45,832 nt of DNA, taken from NCBI GenBank assembly GCA_934149405.1, contig CAKPEV010000009.1:1-45832 (forward strand), in the 5' to 3' direction. Below the pieces are notes generated by a model. The model had not been told where the DNA came from and did not search any database. It saw nothing but the letters and a program-made list of their open reading frames with translations. The DNA is from an uncultured Clostridia bacterium. GTDB taxonomy: Bacteria; Bacillota; Clostridia; TANB77; UBA1234. Of this stretch, positions 33,532-42,341 are shown in pieces. Position numbers and translations under genes: made by a program. The stretch's first letter is position 1, and each line of letters begins with the position of its first letter.

Positions 33532-34575
33532 TTATTCATCTTCTGATATTTTTTCTATACTTTCACTTAAACTTTTATCAAAAGCATCGTTATAATTTTC
33601 TCTAATCTTAGCTTCAATTTCTGCACAAACAGTAGGATTGTCTTTTAAATATTGTTTTGCGTTCTCTCTACCTTGTCCTATTCTTGTACCATTATAGCTA
33701 AACCAAGCTCCTGCTTTTTCAACGATGTTTAAGTTAACACCTATGTCTAATACATTTCCTTCTTTTGAAATACCCTCTCCATAAACTATATCAAATTCAG
33801 CTTCTCTAAATGGAGGAGCAACTTTATTCTTTACAACTTTAACTCTAGTTCTATTACCAACAACCTCATTATTTATCTTTAAAGCTTCTACTCTTCTTAC
33901 ATCTAATCTAACTGAAGAATAAAACTTAAGAGCTCTACCACCTGGAGTTACTTCTGGATTTCCAAACATTACTCCAACTTTTTCACGTAACTGATTTATA
34001 AATATTGCAACTGTATTAGATTTATTTAACACACCAGCAAGTTTTCTAAGAGCTTGTGACATAAGTCTAGCTTGAAGACCAACATGAGAATCTCCCATAT
34101 CTCCATCTATTTCTGCTTTAGGAACTAATGCAGCAACAGAGTCAACGACCAAAATATCTATCGCACCACTTCTAACTAAAGCTTCTGCAATTTCCAAAGC
34201 TTGCTCTCCTGTATCTGGTTGCGAAACAATTAAATTATCTATATCAACGCCTAAGTGTTTAGCATATACTGGATCTAATGCATGTTCAGCATCTATAAAA
34301 GCAGCCTCTCCGCCCATTTTTTGTGCTTCTGCAATCATATGTAAAGCAACAGTTGTTTTACCAGAAGATTCTGGACCAAATACTTCAACAATTCTTCCTC
34401 TTGGAACACCACCAATACCAAGTGCTATATCTAAACTTAATGCACCAGTTGGTATAACATCTATGTTCATTTGTGCGTTTTCGCCCAATTTCATTACTGC
34501 ACCTTTTCCAAATTGCTTTTCTATCTGTCCAAGTGCCGCTTCTAAAGCTTTTTTCTTTTCATTATTATCAGTCAT
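33532..34575 (-). CDS. recA: Recombinase RecA
   Basis: RecA forms filaments on single-stranded DNA, drives strand exchange and triggers LexA self-cleavage in the SOS response. The 347-residue product has Walker A GPESSGKTT (residues 67-75), Walker B IDILVVDSVAAL, loop-2 REKVGVMFGNPEVTPGGRAL, and a short acidic C-terminus (SESIEKISEDE). ATG at 34575 follows AAAGGAGG. A LexA box sits in its promoter. Confidence 0.98.
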   Translation of the reverse strand: MTDNNEKKKALEAALGQIEKQFGKGAVMKLGENAQMNIDVIPTGALSLDIALGIGGVPRGRIVEVFGPESSGKTTVALHMIAEAQKMGGEAAFIDAEHALDPVYAKHLGVDIDNLIVSQPDTGEQALEIAEALVRSGAIDILVVDSVAALVPKAEIDGDMGDSHVGLQARLMSQALRKLAGVLNKSNTVAIFINQLREKVGVMFGNPEVTPGGRALKFYSSVRLDVRRVEALKINNEVVGNRTRVKVVKNKVAPPFREAEFDIVYGEGISKEGNVLDIGVNLNIVEKAGAWFSYNGTRIGQGRENAKQYLKDNPTVCAEIEAKIRENYNDAFDKSLSESIEKISEDE

Positions 34576-34615
34576 GATAAACCTCCTTTATTACTTCTCT
34601 TTTGGCTACAACTAA

Positions 34616-34644
34616 ATAATAGAACACTCGTTCTAAAATGTCAA
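34616..34644 (-). promoter_or_regulatory. recA promoter with LexA (SOS) box in the spacer
   Basis: TTGACA (34639-34644), 17-base spacer, TATTAT (34616-34621). The spacer contains GAACGAGTGTTC (34622-34633), matching the Gram-positive LexA consensus GAAC-N4-GTTC. Repressor binding would block the promoter. Confidence 0.92.
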
Positions 34645-34746
34645 GAATAATTTTTCGTTTATTTTGAAAATTATTTTGAAACTTCAAAATTTATTATCAA
34701 CACTTTTAATATAAAGCATGATATATAAGTTATTTCACGTTTCACA

Positions 34747-36324
34747 TCATTTACAAAATGTAGTTATATTTCTAAAATAATTTGACCATGTTGGTTCTAT
34801 ATTTCCTTTAACACTCTTATTAGTTAAAATAGTACTTGTTTTAAAATACAATCCTATGTACGGCGCATCATTCTTAAATAATAATGAATATGTATAAATA
34901 TTTTCATCATAATTCAAATTATCAACTTTTAAATTTTCGATTATAGAATTCATCGCTTCTGAAAAATAATTAGCATAATTATTTTCGCTCTCATTCTCAA
35001 CTAAACTGTAAGTAAACATCTCATTTTTTATATCAATAGATAATAATGCTAATTCAAATTTATCTTGCTTAATATTATTTTTTATATTTTCTATAGATGT
35101 TTTATTTATATTTATTGGTATTCCAATTTCACTAAGATTTTCTTTTATCTTTTCAGCTACGGCTATCTTTTCTTTATTGTCTGCATTAACCATCAAAGTA
35201 AAATGTAAAGAATATTTCTTACCTTCGATATCTTTTTGCCAACCATCTTGGCTTTGGCTCCATCCAGCATTTATTAAAATTTGTTTTGCTTTTTCAATAT
35301 CGTATTCTGCATTAGTAACACTGTTTTTCGAGTTTGTATGAATTGGAATATCACTAACACTTGCATTATCATTATATATGCTATTTATTATATTTTCTCT
35401 ATTTATTGCTTGAAGGATTGCTCTTCTTACAGAATTATCAGCAAGCAAAACATTGTTGCAATTCGGTACAATTAGTTCATACTCAGAATTTTCAAAACTA
35501 TATGAATTGACACCTATTGTTCCAAACTTCTCTTTCCAAGATGACATGTTTGTTACAATCAAATCAATATCAGCAGACTTAAATGCTTTTATTGCTTCTC
35601 CATACGTCGCATATTTATATACATAAATTTTTTGAAGTTTAGCATCATCTTCTTTCCACCAATTTTTATTAAATGATAACTCTATAATATCGTCTGATGT
35701 ATTGATGTATTTGTATGGACCTGTTCCAACCATTTTAGAAATTCTATTTTCATTATTAAAATTTTCACCTTTAAAATAGTATTCAGGAACAATCGGGAAA
35801 CTCAACTTAGAAGCGAAAAAATCATCCGCTAAAGAAAGGTTAATTTTTATTGCGTCATCTCCTATAACTTCTATACTATTAATATTTTTCACATTTGAAC
35901 TATATGTTAAATCATTATTTCTTAACATATTAAATGTAAATACAACATCATTAGCTGTAAAAGTTACTCCACTATGCCATTTAACATTATTCCTTAGTTT
36001 GATAATCCAGTTGTATTCATCTAGTCTTGTACAACTTTCAGCAAGCACATACTCTAACTCATCATCACTTTTATACGCAATTAAAGGTTCATAAATTAAA
36101 TTAAGCAATGCTACAACATCTGCATTTTTCGTTTTTAGCGGATTAAATGTATCTAGCTCTGAAATAGATATATTTAGTTCATCTCTATAAATCTCATTAA
36201 CATCTTTCATTAATGATTGCACTTCAACTTCATCTTTTTCTTCTACCTTTACGCTTTTCATACCTGCAGTAAGTCCCCAGACTATAGCTACAAATATAAA
36301 AAACAAAACAATCTTCTTACCCAA
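34747..36324 (-). CDS. Oligopeptide-binding-type ABC substrate-binding protein
   Basis: The 525-residue product matches SBP_bac_5 (OppA/DppA family) solute-binding proteins: conserved ELDTFNPLKTKNADVVALLN near the start, WHSGVTFTANDVVFTFNML, SKMVGTGPYKYI, and the C-terminal lobe. The N-terminal hydrophobic stretch (VLFFIFVAIVWGLTAGM) lacks a lipobox cysteine, so the protein is secreted or held by an uncleaved helix. TTG at 36324 follows AGAGGTG. No transporter genes lie beside it. It may serve a distant permease or bind peptides as a sensor. No strong terminator is seen in the gap before recA. Confidence 0.88.
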   Translation of the reverse strand: MGKKIVLFFIFVAIVWGLTAGMKSVKVEEKDEVEVQSLMKDVNEIYRDELNISISELDTFNPLKTKNADVVALLNLIYEPLIAYKSDDELEYVLAESCTRLDEYNWIIKLRNNVKWHSGVTFTANDVVFTFNMLRNNDLTYSSNVKNINSIEVIGDDAIKINLSLADDFFASKLSFPIVPEYYFKGENFNNENRISKMVGTGPYKYINTSDDIIELSFNKNWWKEDDAKLQKIYVYKYATYGEAIKAFKSADIDLIVTNMSSWKEKFGTIGVNSYSFENSEYELIVPNCNNVLLADNSVRRAILQAINRENIINSIYNDNASVSDIPIHTNSKNSVTNAEYDIEKAKQILINAGWSQSQDGWQKDIEGKKYSLHFTLMVNADNKEKIAVAEKIKENLSEIGIPININKTSIENIKNNIKQDKFELALLSIDIKNEMFTYSLVENESENNYANYFSEAMNSIIENLKVDNLNYDENIYTYSLLFKNDAPYIGLYFKTSTILTNKSVKGNIEPTWSNYFRNITTFCK

Positions 36325-36396
36325 GAAATCACCTCTTTTTTCAAAATCATTCTATAATATCCAACTATGTTTTTCAAGAAAGTTTTTACATGAACA

Positions 36397-36420
36397 ACAA
36401 AAAACCGCACTAGGTGCGGT
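36397..36420 (-). terminator. spoVS terminator
   Basis: Stem ACCGCAC/GTGCGGT (36404-36410, 36414-36420) with a 3-base loop, followed on the minus strand by TTTTTTG. Confidence 0.9.
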
Positions 36421-36439
36421 CATATGTATATATTTATTT

Positions 36440-36700
36440 TTATCTAGGCTCAACTGCTAACTTTATTCCTGTTCTTTCCTCGTCCTCGATTTTAACCTCT
36501 GTAAAAGCTGGTATGCAAATTAAATCAACACCAGATGGTGCAACAAATCCTCTTGCTATTGCTATTGCTTTTATAGCTTGATTTAATGCACCAGCTCCAA
36601 TTGCTTGCATCTCTGCTCTTCCTTTCTCTTTAATTAATCCTGCTATAGCACCTGCTACTGAATTTGGATTTGATTTTGTTGAAATTTTTAAAATATCCAT
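36440..36700 (-). CDS. spoVS: Stage V sporulation protein S
   Basis: SpoVS is a small Alba-like protein that affects early and late sporulation and cell division. The 86-residue product is a typical member: MDILKISTKSNPNSVAGAIA, then GAGALNQAIKAIAIARGFVA and DLICIPAFTEVKIEDEERTG. ATG at 36700 follows AAGGAGG. The order rny-ymdB-spoVS is conserved in Firmicutes and is kept here. Confidence 0.97.
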   Translation of the reverse strand: MDILKISTKSNPNSVAGAIAGLIKEKGRAEMQAIGAGALNQAIKAIAIARGFVAPSGVDLICIPAFTEVKIEDEERTGIKLAVEPR

Positions 36701-36829
36701 GTTATTCCTCCTTGTTTTTATTTTGATTACTTACTACACTATAAATTATATAAAGTTTTATATAAAAAGCCAGTATTTTCCAATAAAAACTTAGAGAATC
36801 GATTGACAAAAATCGCTATATTTAGGCAT

Positions 36830-37606
36830 TTATAGACTTATTCTTGTAATATCCGTTACCTTTTTACTTATTTCATCAAAGTTAAATACAACGCCATTTA
36901 ACATAAACGGTCCTTCTGCACAAGAATATCTTTCCGGAATTTGTGTCAAAAATCTTTTCATTGCAGCTTCGATATTCATGCCTATAATTGAATTTTTAGG
37001 TCCTGTCATACCAACATCAGTTATATATCCCATTCCTGTATCATATATTTTCTCGTCAGCTGTTTGTACATGGGTATGTGTTCCAAACAAAATATTAACT
37101 TTATCTTTCAAATAATATGCAAGTGCAATTTTTTCTGCAGTAGCTTCAGCATGAAAATCAACTATAATTACATCTGCACCATTTTTCTTTAGCTTATCAA
37201 TCTCTTTATCAGCAGCAACAAAAGGGCTATCATAACTTCCGCCCATATCTACTCTACCAATTAAATTTATAATACCAATCTTTTTGCCTTTTGAGTGTAG
37301 TAATATACTGCCTTTTCCACACACTCCTTCTGCATAATTTGCCGGTCTAACTAATCGCTCATCTTCATCTATAAACGAGAAAATATCCTTCTTTCCCCAT
37401 GTGTGATTTCCCATTGTTATTGCATCAACCCCACACGCATATAAATCATTTACTATATTCTTAGTAATACCCATGCCATCTGCTGAATTTTCGCCATTAG
37501 CTATTGTAAAATCTATATTATATTTTTCTTTTAGCTTTGATATGTTTTTCTTAACTGCTTCAACGCCAACTTTTCCAACGATATCTCCAATAATTAAAAA
37601 ATTCAT
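36830..37606 (-). CDS. ymdB: YmdB-family phosphodiesterase
   Basis: YmdB is a dinuclear-metal phosphodiesterase active on cyclic nucleotides and affects biofilm and motility genes in Bacillus. The 258-residue product has the metal-binding motifs FLIIGDIVGKVG, ANGENSADGMGI, MGNHTWGKKD, IVDFHAEATAEK and FGTHTHVQTADE (TIGR00282 family). ATG at 37606 follows GGAGG; the earlier in-frame codon at 37624 lacks a suitable site. It lies between rny and spoVS. Confidence 0.95.
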   Translation of the reverse strand: MNFLIIGDIVGKVGVEAVKKNISKLKEKYNIDFTIANGENSADGMGITKNIVNDLYACGVDAITMGNHTWGKKDIFSFIDEDERLVRPANYAEGVCGKGSILLHSKGKKIGIINLIGRVDMGGSYDSPFVAADKEIDKLKKNGADVIIVDFHAEATAEKIALAYYLKDKVNILFGTHTHVQTADEKIYDTGMGYITDVGMTGPKNSIIGMNIEAAMKRFLTQIPERYSCAEGPFMLNGVVFNFDEISKKVTDITRISL

Positions 37607-37680
37607 AATTAGCCTCCTTAACATTCACACTAAACTCTTAATAGAGTATTTTCATACCTTTCAAAGTATATCATAATTTA

Positions 37681-37721
37681 TACAAAAAGAAAAGGAGACA
37701 AACCTTTTAAGTTCATCTCCT
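37681..37721 (-). terminator. rny terminator
   Basis: Stem AGGAGATGAAC with GTTTGTCTCCT (one 2-base mismatch) and a T-rich tail TTTCTTTTT on the minus strand, just past the rny stop. Confidence 0.8.
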
Positions 37722-37727
37722 ACTTTT

Positions 37728-39320
37728 TTATTTTGCATATTCTATTGCTCTAGTCTCTCTTATAACATTTACTTTTATTTGTCCTGGATAATCCATTTCT
37801 TCTTCTATTCTCTTTGCAATGTCTCTTGCCATAATTGTCATCTTGTCTTCATCAATAGTTTCTGGTTTTACAATTATTCTAACTTCACGACCTGCTTGAA
37901 TTGCAAATGATTTTTCAACGCCTTCAAAAGAATCAGCAATTTCTTCTAATTTTTCAAGTCTCTTAATATAGTTCTCTAAAGTTTCTCTTCTAGCACCCGG
38001 TCTCGAAGCAGAAATTGCATCTGCTGCTTGAACTAAGACAGCCTCCATTGTTAATGGTTCAACATCACCATGGTGAGCTTGTACTGCGTTGATAACAGCA
38101 TTGCTTTCCTTATATTTTCTAAGGATGTCAACACCAATTTCAACATGTGTACCTTCTATTTCATGGTCTATTGCCTTACCAATATCATGAAGTAATCCTG
38201 CTCTTTTAGCAAGCTTAGGATCAAATCCTAATTCCTCTGCCATAATACCAGCCAATTGTGAAACTTCTATAGAGTGATTTAATACATTTTGTCCATAACT
38301 TGTCCTATATTTTAACTTACCGATTAGCTTAATCACATCTGGATGTAAACCTATAACGCCAGTTTCCATAGATGCTTCTTCGCCTTCTTCTTTGATTATA
38401 GTTTCAAGCTCTTCTTTTGCTTTTTCCACCATCTCTTCTATTCTAGCAGGATGAATTCTACCATCTGTAACTAGATTTTCAAGAGCTATTCTAGCAACCT
38501 CACGTCTTATAGGATCGAAGCTTGATAGAATAACAGCCTCTGGCGTATCATCAATAATCAAATCAATTCCAGTTAGAGTTTCTAGAGTTTTGATATTTCT
38601 ACCTTCCCTTCCGATAATTCTACCTTTCATATCATCGCTTGGCAAAGGTACAACAGAAACTGTAGTTTCAGATGTATGGTCAGCTGCACACTTTTGAACT
38701 GCATAAGTAATTAACTCTTTCGCTTTCTTGTTTGCTTCTTCCTTTGTCTTATTCTCAAACTCTTTTATCATAACAGCTTGATCATGTGTCAAAGATTCAT
38801 TTAATGTGCTTAGAAGATATTTTTTCGCTTCTTCTTGTGATAAACCAGAAATTCTTTCTAATTCAGCCAATTGCTTGTCCTTAAACTTTCCAAGTTCATC
38901 TTTTTCTTCCTCTAGTTTTCTTTCCTTATCCAATAACTCAATTTCTTTTCCTTCTAATTTCTCGATTTTTTTATCTAAAGTCTCTTCTTTTTGAAGTAAT
39001 CTTTTTTCTTGCTTTGCTACTTCTGCCCTTCTCTCTCTTATTTCGCCTTCTAAATCTCCACGTTCTTTCTGTATTTCTTCTTTAGCTAAAATAACTTTTT
39101 CTTTTCTTTCTGCCTCAGCTATTCTAACAATCTCTGATGCCTTATTTCTAGCCTCATTTTTTAATCTTTCAGCTTCTTCCTCAGCATTTTTGATTTTAGA
39201 TAACCCTTTCTTTGTTTTATTTTTTTCTAGCAAAAAGAAAATAAAAATTACAATCGCTGCTGTAACAATAGCGACAATAATAGAAGGGACAATCATTTCT
39301 CTAGTAAAAATATCGTCCAC
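37728..39320 (-). CDS. rny: Ribonuclease Y
   Basis: RNase Y is the membrane-bound endonuclease that starts mRNA decay. The product (530 residues from GTG at 39320) has a membrane helix (about 12-32), a long coiled coil (40-180), a KH domain (MKGRIIGREGRNIKTLETLT), and an HD domain (NVLNHSIEVSQLAG and LLHDIGKAIDHE), ending VIRETRAIEYAK. The start is unclear: the only good ribosome site, GGGAGG, abuts the GTG, and the next in-frame ATG (39296, giving 522 residues, closer to the usual length) has no clear site. Both choices leave all domains intact. Confidence 0.93.
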   Translation of the reverse strand: MDDIFTREMIVPSIIVAIVTAAIVIFIFFLLEKNKTKKGLSKIKNAEEEAERLKNEARNKASEIVRIAEAERKEKVILAKEEIQKERGDLEGEIRERRAEVAKQEKRLLQKEETLDKKIEKLEGKEIELLDKERKLEEEKDELGKFKDKQLAELERISGLSQEEAKKYLLSTLNESLTHDQAVMIKEFENKTKEEANKKAKELITYAVQKCAADHTSETTVSVVPLPSDDMKGRIIGREGRNIKTLETLTGIDLIIDDTPEAVILSSFDPIRREVARIALENLVTDGRIHPARIEEMVEKAKEELETIIKEEGEEASMETGVIGLHPDVIKLIGKLKYRTSYGQNVLNHSIEVSQLAGIMAEELGFDPKLAKRAGLLHDIGKAIDHEIEGTHVEIGVDILRKYKESNAVINAVQAHHGDVEPLTMEAVLVQAADAISASRPGARRETLENYIKRLEKLEEIADSFEGVEKSFAIQAGREVRIIVKPETIDEDKMTIMARDIAKRIEEEMDYPGQIKVNVIRETRAIEYAK

Positions 39321-39493
39321 CTCCCTTTATTTACTTTTCAATGTTCAATATATTATTATTTAAAGTATCTATCCAATACTCAAAATCACAACAATCTTTT
39401 GAATAATATATTTCACTGCCATTCTATTTTATCTATAAAAGCCTACATTGTCAATAGTTAATATGTTAGCTCGAATATGCATAAAGACAGTTA

Positions 39494-40000
39494 TTATAGC
39501 AATCTTTTCATCTCTTCATCGTTTAAATATTCTATCTTCGTCTTTTCTGCCTTTTCTTTCTCTAGTTGTACTCTCAATTTTCCAACGTCTTCTTTTTCTA
39601 TTGGTTCCCCTTTTCTAAAATATTTTGTATCTATTACATTTCCGTTTAAATCATATGTTTTTACCTCGCCATCCAAAATGTCCCTTGAATAACTAGCCTC
39701 TTCCGCAATCGTTCCACTTTCAAAAAATCTCTTTTTAATACCATTAATTCTTCCATTTCTATATGGTATTTCTTCCGAAACAACGCCAGAATTATAATAT
39801 ACATATGTCGTTCCATTTAGTACATCATCTACATATTCACTCTTACTACTTACAACTCCAGCGTAATAATATTCAACAACTGTTCCGTTAATCATTCCAT
39901 TTTTATATGGTGTCTCAGACAATATCTTGCCATCTTCATAATATTTTATCAAAGTTCCTTCCAATATTTTACCATTATCATCATAAACTATCTCTGACAT
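39494..40000 (-). CDS. MORN-repeat (YwqK-like) protein
   Basis: The 168-residue product is made of about five repeats of 23 residues of the MORN_2 type (GKILSETPYKNGMINGTVVE, GVVSEEIPYRNGRINGIKKR), each with a Y-x-N-G core, then a charged helical tail (GKLRVQLEKEKAEKTKIEYL). Similar proteins are labelled YwqK-family antitoxins, but that label is not supported here because no toxin gene is adjacent. ATG at 40000 follows AAGGAGAGG. It is monocistronic as far as can be seen. Confidence 0.8.
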   Translation of the reverse strand: MSEIVYDDNGKILEGTLIKYYEDGKILSETPYKNGMINGTVVEYYYAGVVSSKSEYVDDVLNGTTYVYYNSGVVSEEIPYRNGRINGIKKRFFESGTIAEEASYSRDILDGEVKTYDLNGNVIDTKYFRKGEPIEKEDVGKLRVQLEKEKAEKTKIEYLNDEEMKRLL

Positions 40001-40207
40001 GTAATCCTCTCCTTATATTAGTGTATAAAATATATTATATATTTTATAAAAAAATTTACAAGGTTAAATATAGCAAATACATTTTATTTTATACAAATAT
40101 ACCAATTACAATTATTTAGCAAGAAAAATATAATTTTAGGTGAAATAATACGGCTAGTTGCTAAAAAGACTCCCACATAAAAATTATTTTTAAAAAACTT
40201 TACTTAT

Positions 40208-40258
40208 AAATAAAAAAGAATGTAACCTCAAATTATACAAACTTGAGGTTACACTCTT
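40208..40258 (-). terminator. carD terminator
   Basis: Stem GAATGTAACCTCAA with TTGAGGTTACACTC (40218-40231, 40243-40256, one mismatch), followed on the minus strand by TTTTTTATTT. Confidence 0.9.
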
Positions 40259-40271
40259 AAAAAATCCGCTC

Positions 40272-40781
40272 TTAAACTAACACGTTTTTAGAAGAATTGT
40301 ACGCTTCTTCTATTTTCTCATCAATCAAGGTTTCAACTTGTTCTTTTGTCATAGCTTCAGCCAAAACTAGCTCACTTATAAGTATTTGTTTTGCATTTGA
40401 TAACATCTTTTTTTCACCAGTAGCAAGCCCTTTGTCTTTTTGTCTGAAAGTTAAGTTTCTGACAACATCTGCAACTTCACATATATCGCCACTCTTCATC
40501 TTGTCCTGATTGTCTCTATATCTTTTGTTCCAATTAGAAGACATATCCGTTGGCATAGCACTAAGAACGTCTAATACACTTTCTGCCACATCTCCACCGA
40601 TTACATCTCTTACGCCGATTAATTCAGCATTTTTCGTTGGTACCATAACTTTTATGTCTCCAACAGGCATCTTCATTATGTAATATTTTTGTTTTTCTCC
40701 TAGTATTTCACGCTCTTCTATTGACTCAATTGTTCCTGCACCATGCATTGGATATACTATCTTGTCTCCTACTTTAAACAT
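40272..40781 (-). CDS. CarD-family transcription regulator
   Basis: CarD-like proteins bind the RNA polymerase beta subunit and stabilise open promoters. The 169-residue product has the CarD_CdnL/TRCF N-terminal domain (MFKVGDKIVYPMHGAGTIES, YYIMKMPVGDIKVMVP) and a helical C-terminal domain with conserved Trp/Asn-Lys (SSNWNKRYRDNQDKMKSGD) and KGLATGEKKMLSNAKQILIS. ATG at 40781 follows GGGAGTG. A strong promoter and a hairpin-forming leader precede it, and it is divergent from a metalloprotease-like gene. Confidence 0.93.
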   Translation of the reverse strand: MFKVGDKIVYPMHGAGTIESIEEREILGEKQKYYIMKMPVGDIKVMVPTKNAELIGVRDVIGGDVAESVLDVLSAMPTDMSSNWNKRYRDNQDKMKSGDICEVADVVRNLTFRQKDKGLATGEKKMLSNAKQILISELVLAEAMTKEQVETLIDEKIEEAYNSSKNVLV

Positions 40782-40851
40782 CAGTATCACTCCCTAACTT
40801 CCGTATTATGTTATTGTAAGAAAATCTTTCCTTTCCTTACGGCACGTTTAC

Positions 40852-40880
40852 ATTATATCACAAATAATGGTAAAAGTCAA
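40852..40880 (-). promoter_or_regulatory. carD promoter
   Basis: TTGACT (40875-40880), 17-base spacer, TATAAT (40852-40857). The leader to the ATG is about 65 bases and can fold (GTAAGGAAA with TTTTCTTAC; CCGTA with TACGG). Confidence 0.88.
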
Positions 40881-40923
40881 AGAATTTAGTAAACTAATTT
40901 TTAAAAGTTTTTCGTTTACATAA

Positions 40924-40952
40924 TTGACTTCTGCTTGACTTTTTGATATAAT
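40924..40952 (+). promoter_or_regulatory. Promoter of the metalloprotease-like gene
   Basis: TTGACT (40924-40929), 17-base spacer, TATAAT (40947-40952), identical boxes to the divergent carD promoter. Transcription would begin near 40959, so the start codon is downstream at 41001. Confidence 0.88.
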
Positions 40953-41000
40953 ACTATCTTGGAATATTATTTAATAAAAAATGAAAGGAAGGTTAATACC

Positions 41001-41813
41001 TTGTTTAAAAACTTTGAAGTTCAAAAAGAAAATGTGAAGTTTGCGAAAGATATCGTAAATAAAGTGATTCTTGAGTACATCAACTCCCTTGAAAATGCTT
41101 TCGTTTTTCAGAGCAAATTATCTGAGCTTAAAGTCTCTATCTCTCCAATAGCATTTTCGAGGTCTATTGGCTCTTGCACAAACGATGCTTGTTCAAACGC
41201 TATTGAGATTAAACTATTTATAAATCCTAATGATTCAACAAAGTACATAGCATATGTAATTGCTCACGAATTTGCACACTTTCTCTTTTTGAATCCATAC
41301 GACGCTTTTTCTCTCTCAGGCAAAGCACATGATGATAGCACAAATTATTCTGCTGTAACACGCTTTGTAGGGAACGATTTAACGTATGGCTCATCATTAG
41401 AAGAAATGCTTGCCGACTACTTGGCTTTCTTTATAGTTGGCAAAATCTCTGAGTACACTGATGAAACAAAGCAGTTTGATACAATCTTTTCTAGCGACAA
41501 TTTTGAGAGATCAATAATTTATAAACTTGAAACATATTATGGAAAAAGTATTCTGGACACAAACAAAATTGACTCCGTCACTTTTGACAGCGATGGAATG
41601 GCGTACTTCAATCTGTTTTGGACTAGCATAATTTCTTTCTCATTCGACAATATCATCGATGATTTCGATGAAAAAATGGGAAATGGCGAATTTTGTAGTT
41701 TTTGTATTCTTTTGGATGATTTTTTTGAAGAAAAATATCATTCATTTGAAAAAGTAGATTTATCTGACAAAGAAAATGAGATTATGCATAAACTGAATAT
41801 TTTCTGTGCTTAA
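41001..41813 (+). CDS. Zinc metalloprotease-like protein (HEFAH)
   Basis: The 270-residue product contains HEFAH at residues 89-93 (HExxH) and a downstream glutamate in SSLEEMLADYLAFF near 132-136, a layout seen in gluzincin-type zinc peptidases. No signal peptide is present, so it is probably cytoplasmic. The rest is not recognisable. TTG at 41001 is the start: AAGGAAGG lies 8 bases upstream, whereas the in-frame codon at 40959 coincides with the transcription start. It lies head to head with carD and ends in its own terminator. Confidence 0.78.
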   Translation: MFKNFEVQKENVKFAKDIVNKVILEYINSLENAFVFQSKLSELKVSISPIAFSRSIGSCTNDACSNAIEIKLFINPNDSTKYIAYVIAHEFAHFLFLNPYDAFSLSGKAHDDSTNYSAVTRFVGNDLTYGSSLEEMLADYLAFFIVGKISEYTDETKQFDTIFSSDNFERSIIYKLETYYGKSILDTNKIDSVTFDSDGMAYFNLFWTSIISFSFDNIIDDFDEKMGNGEFCSFCILLDDFFEEKYHSFEKVDLSDKENEIMHKLNIFCA

Positions 41814-41830
41814 TCAACTTCTATCATTTA

Positions 41831-41860
41831 AAAAGCCTTCCGCATGGAAGGTTTTTTATT
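41831..41860 (+). terminator. Terminator of the metalloprotease-like gene
   Basis: Stem CCTTCC-GCAT-GGAAGG with flanking A and T runs ending TTTTTTATTATT. Confidence 0.88.
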
Positions 41861-41881
41861 ATTATAAATTTATTTTATCAT

Positions 41882-41909
41882 AAAAAAAGAACCCCCATAT
41901 AAATGGGGG
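41882..41909 (-). terminator. Terminator of the GC-rich orphan gene
   Basis: Stem CCCCCAT/ATGGGGG (41892-41898, 41903-41909), followed on the minus strand by TTCTTTTTTTATG. Confidence 0.92.
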
Positions 41910-41936
41910 AAGGTGCATCCGGCGTATCTAATAAGC

Positions 41937-42164
41937 CTAGCCTTGCGGCCAAAGCCTTTCGAACTCCGCCTTCGGAAAGTCACCATCAATGCAAAAGAAC
42001 TTGTACAGCTCCTCGCGTTTACTGGTGTTCCCCTCTTCGATACACTCACATCGGGCCTTCTCGATAAGGTCGACGATGTCGGGATACTTGAACGGCAAAC
42101 CGCTTACCACAAACTTCCGACTTCTTGCACCTTTAAACCGATTGACCTCATATGGATTACACAT
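41937..42164 (-). CDS. Small GC-rich orphan protein, probably acquired
   Basis: The 75-residue product (MCNPYEVNRFKGARSRKFVV and on, ending ERLWPQG) matches no family I know. It is charged, has three cysteines, and has no signal peptide. ATG at 42164 follows AGGAGG at 8 bases, and it has its own strong promoter and terminator. Its codon use is much richer in G and C than its neighbours and includes in-frame CGG at codon 9 (42138-42140) and codon 16 (42117-42119); a +1 shift at either would reach a stop within about 11 codons. Promoter style matches the orphan pair at 15050-16311. Confidence 0.7.
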   Translation of the reverse strand: MCNPYEVNRFKGARSRKFVVSGLPFKYPDIVDLIEKARCECIEEGNTSKREELYKFFCIDGDFPKAEFERLWPQG

Positions 42165-42235
42165 AACTATGCCCTCCTAAAAATTCTTACTAGAAGAATA
42201 AACCTCTAGCTTTTATTAAGTATGTGCGTAGTTAT

Positions 42236-42264
42236 ATTATAACATATTTTTCAAGAATGGTCAA
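42236..42264 (-). promoter_or_regulatory. Promoter of the GC-rich orphan gene
   Basis: TTGACC (42259-42264), 17-base spacer, TATAAT (42236-42241), followed by a leader of about 65 bases. Confidence 0.85.
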
Positions 42265-42341
42265 TTAATTATGTAATGCAATTGGATATTTTTACCTCTA
42301 TCTAACGATTTAAATATAAATATCCTCCATTTTTTATCATC

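Noticed and set aside
39494..40000. Antitoxin call for the YwqK-like protein.
   Set aside because: MORN repeats alone do not show antitoxin function and no toxin gene is adjacent.
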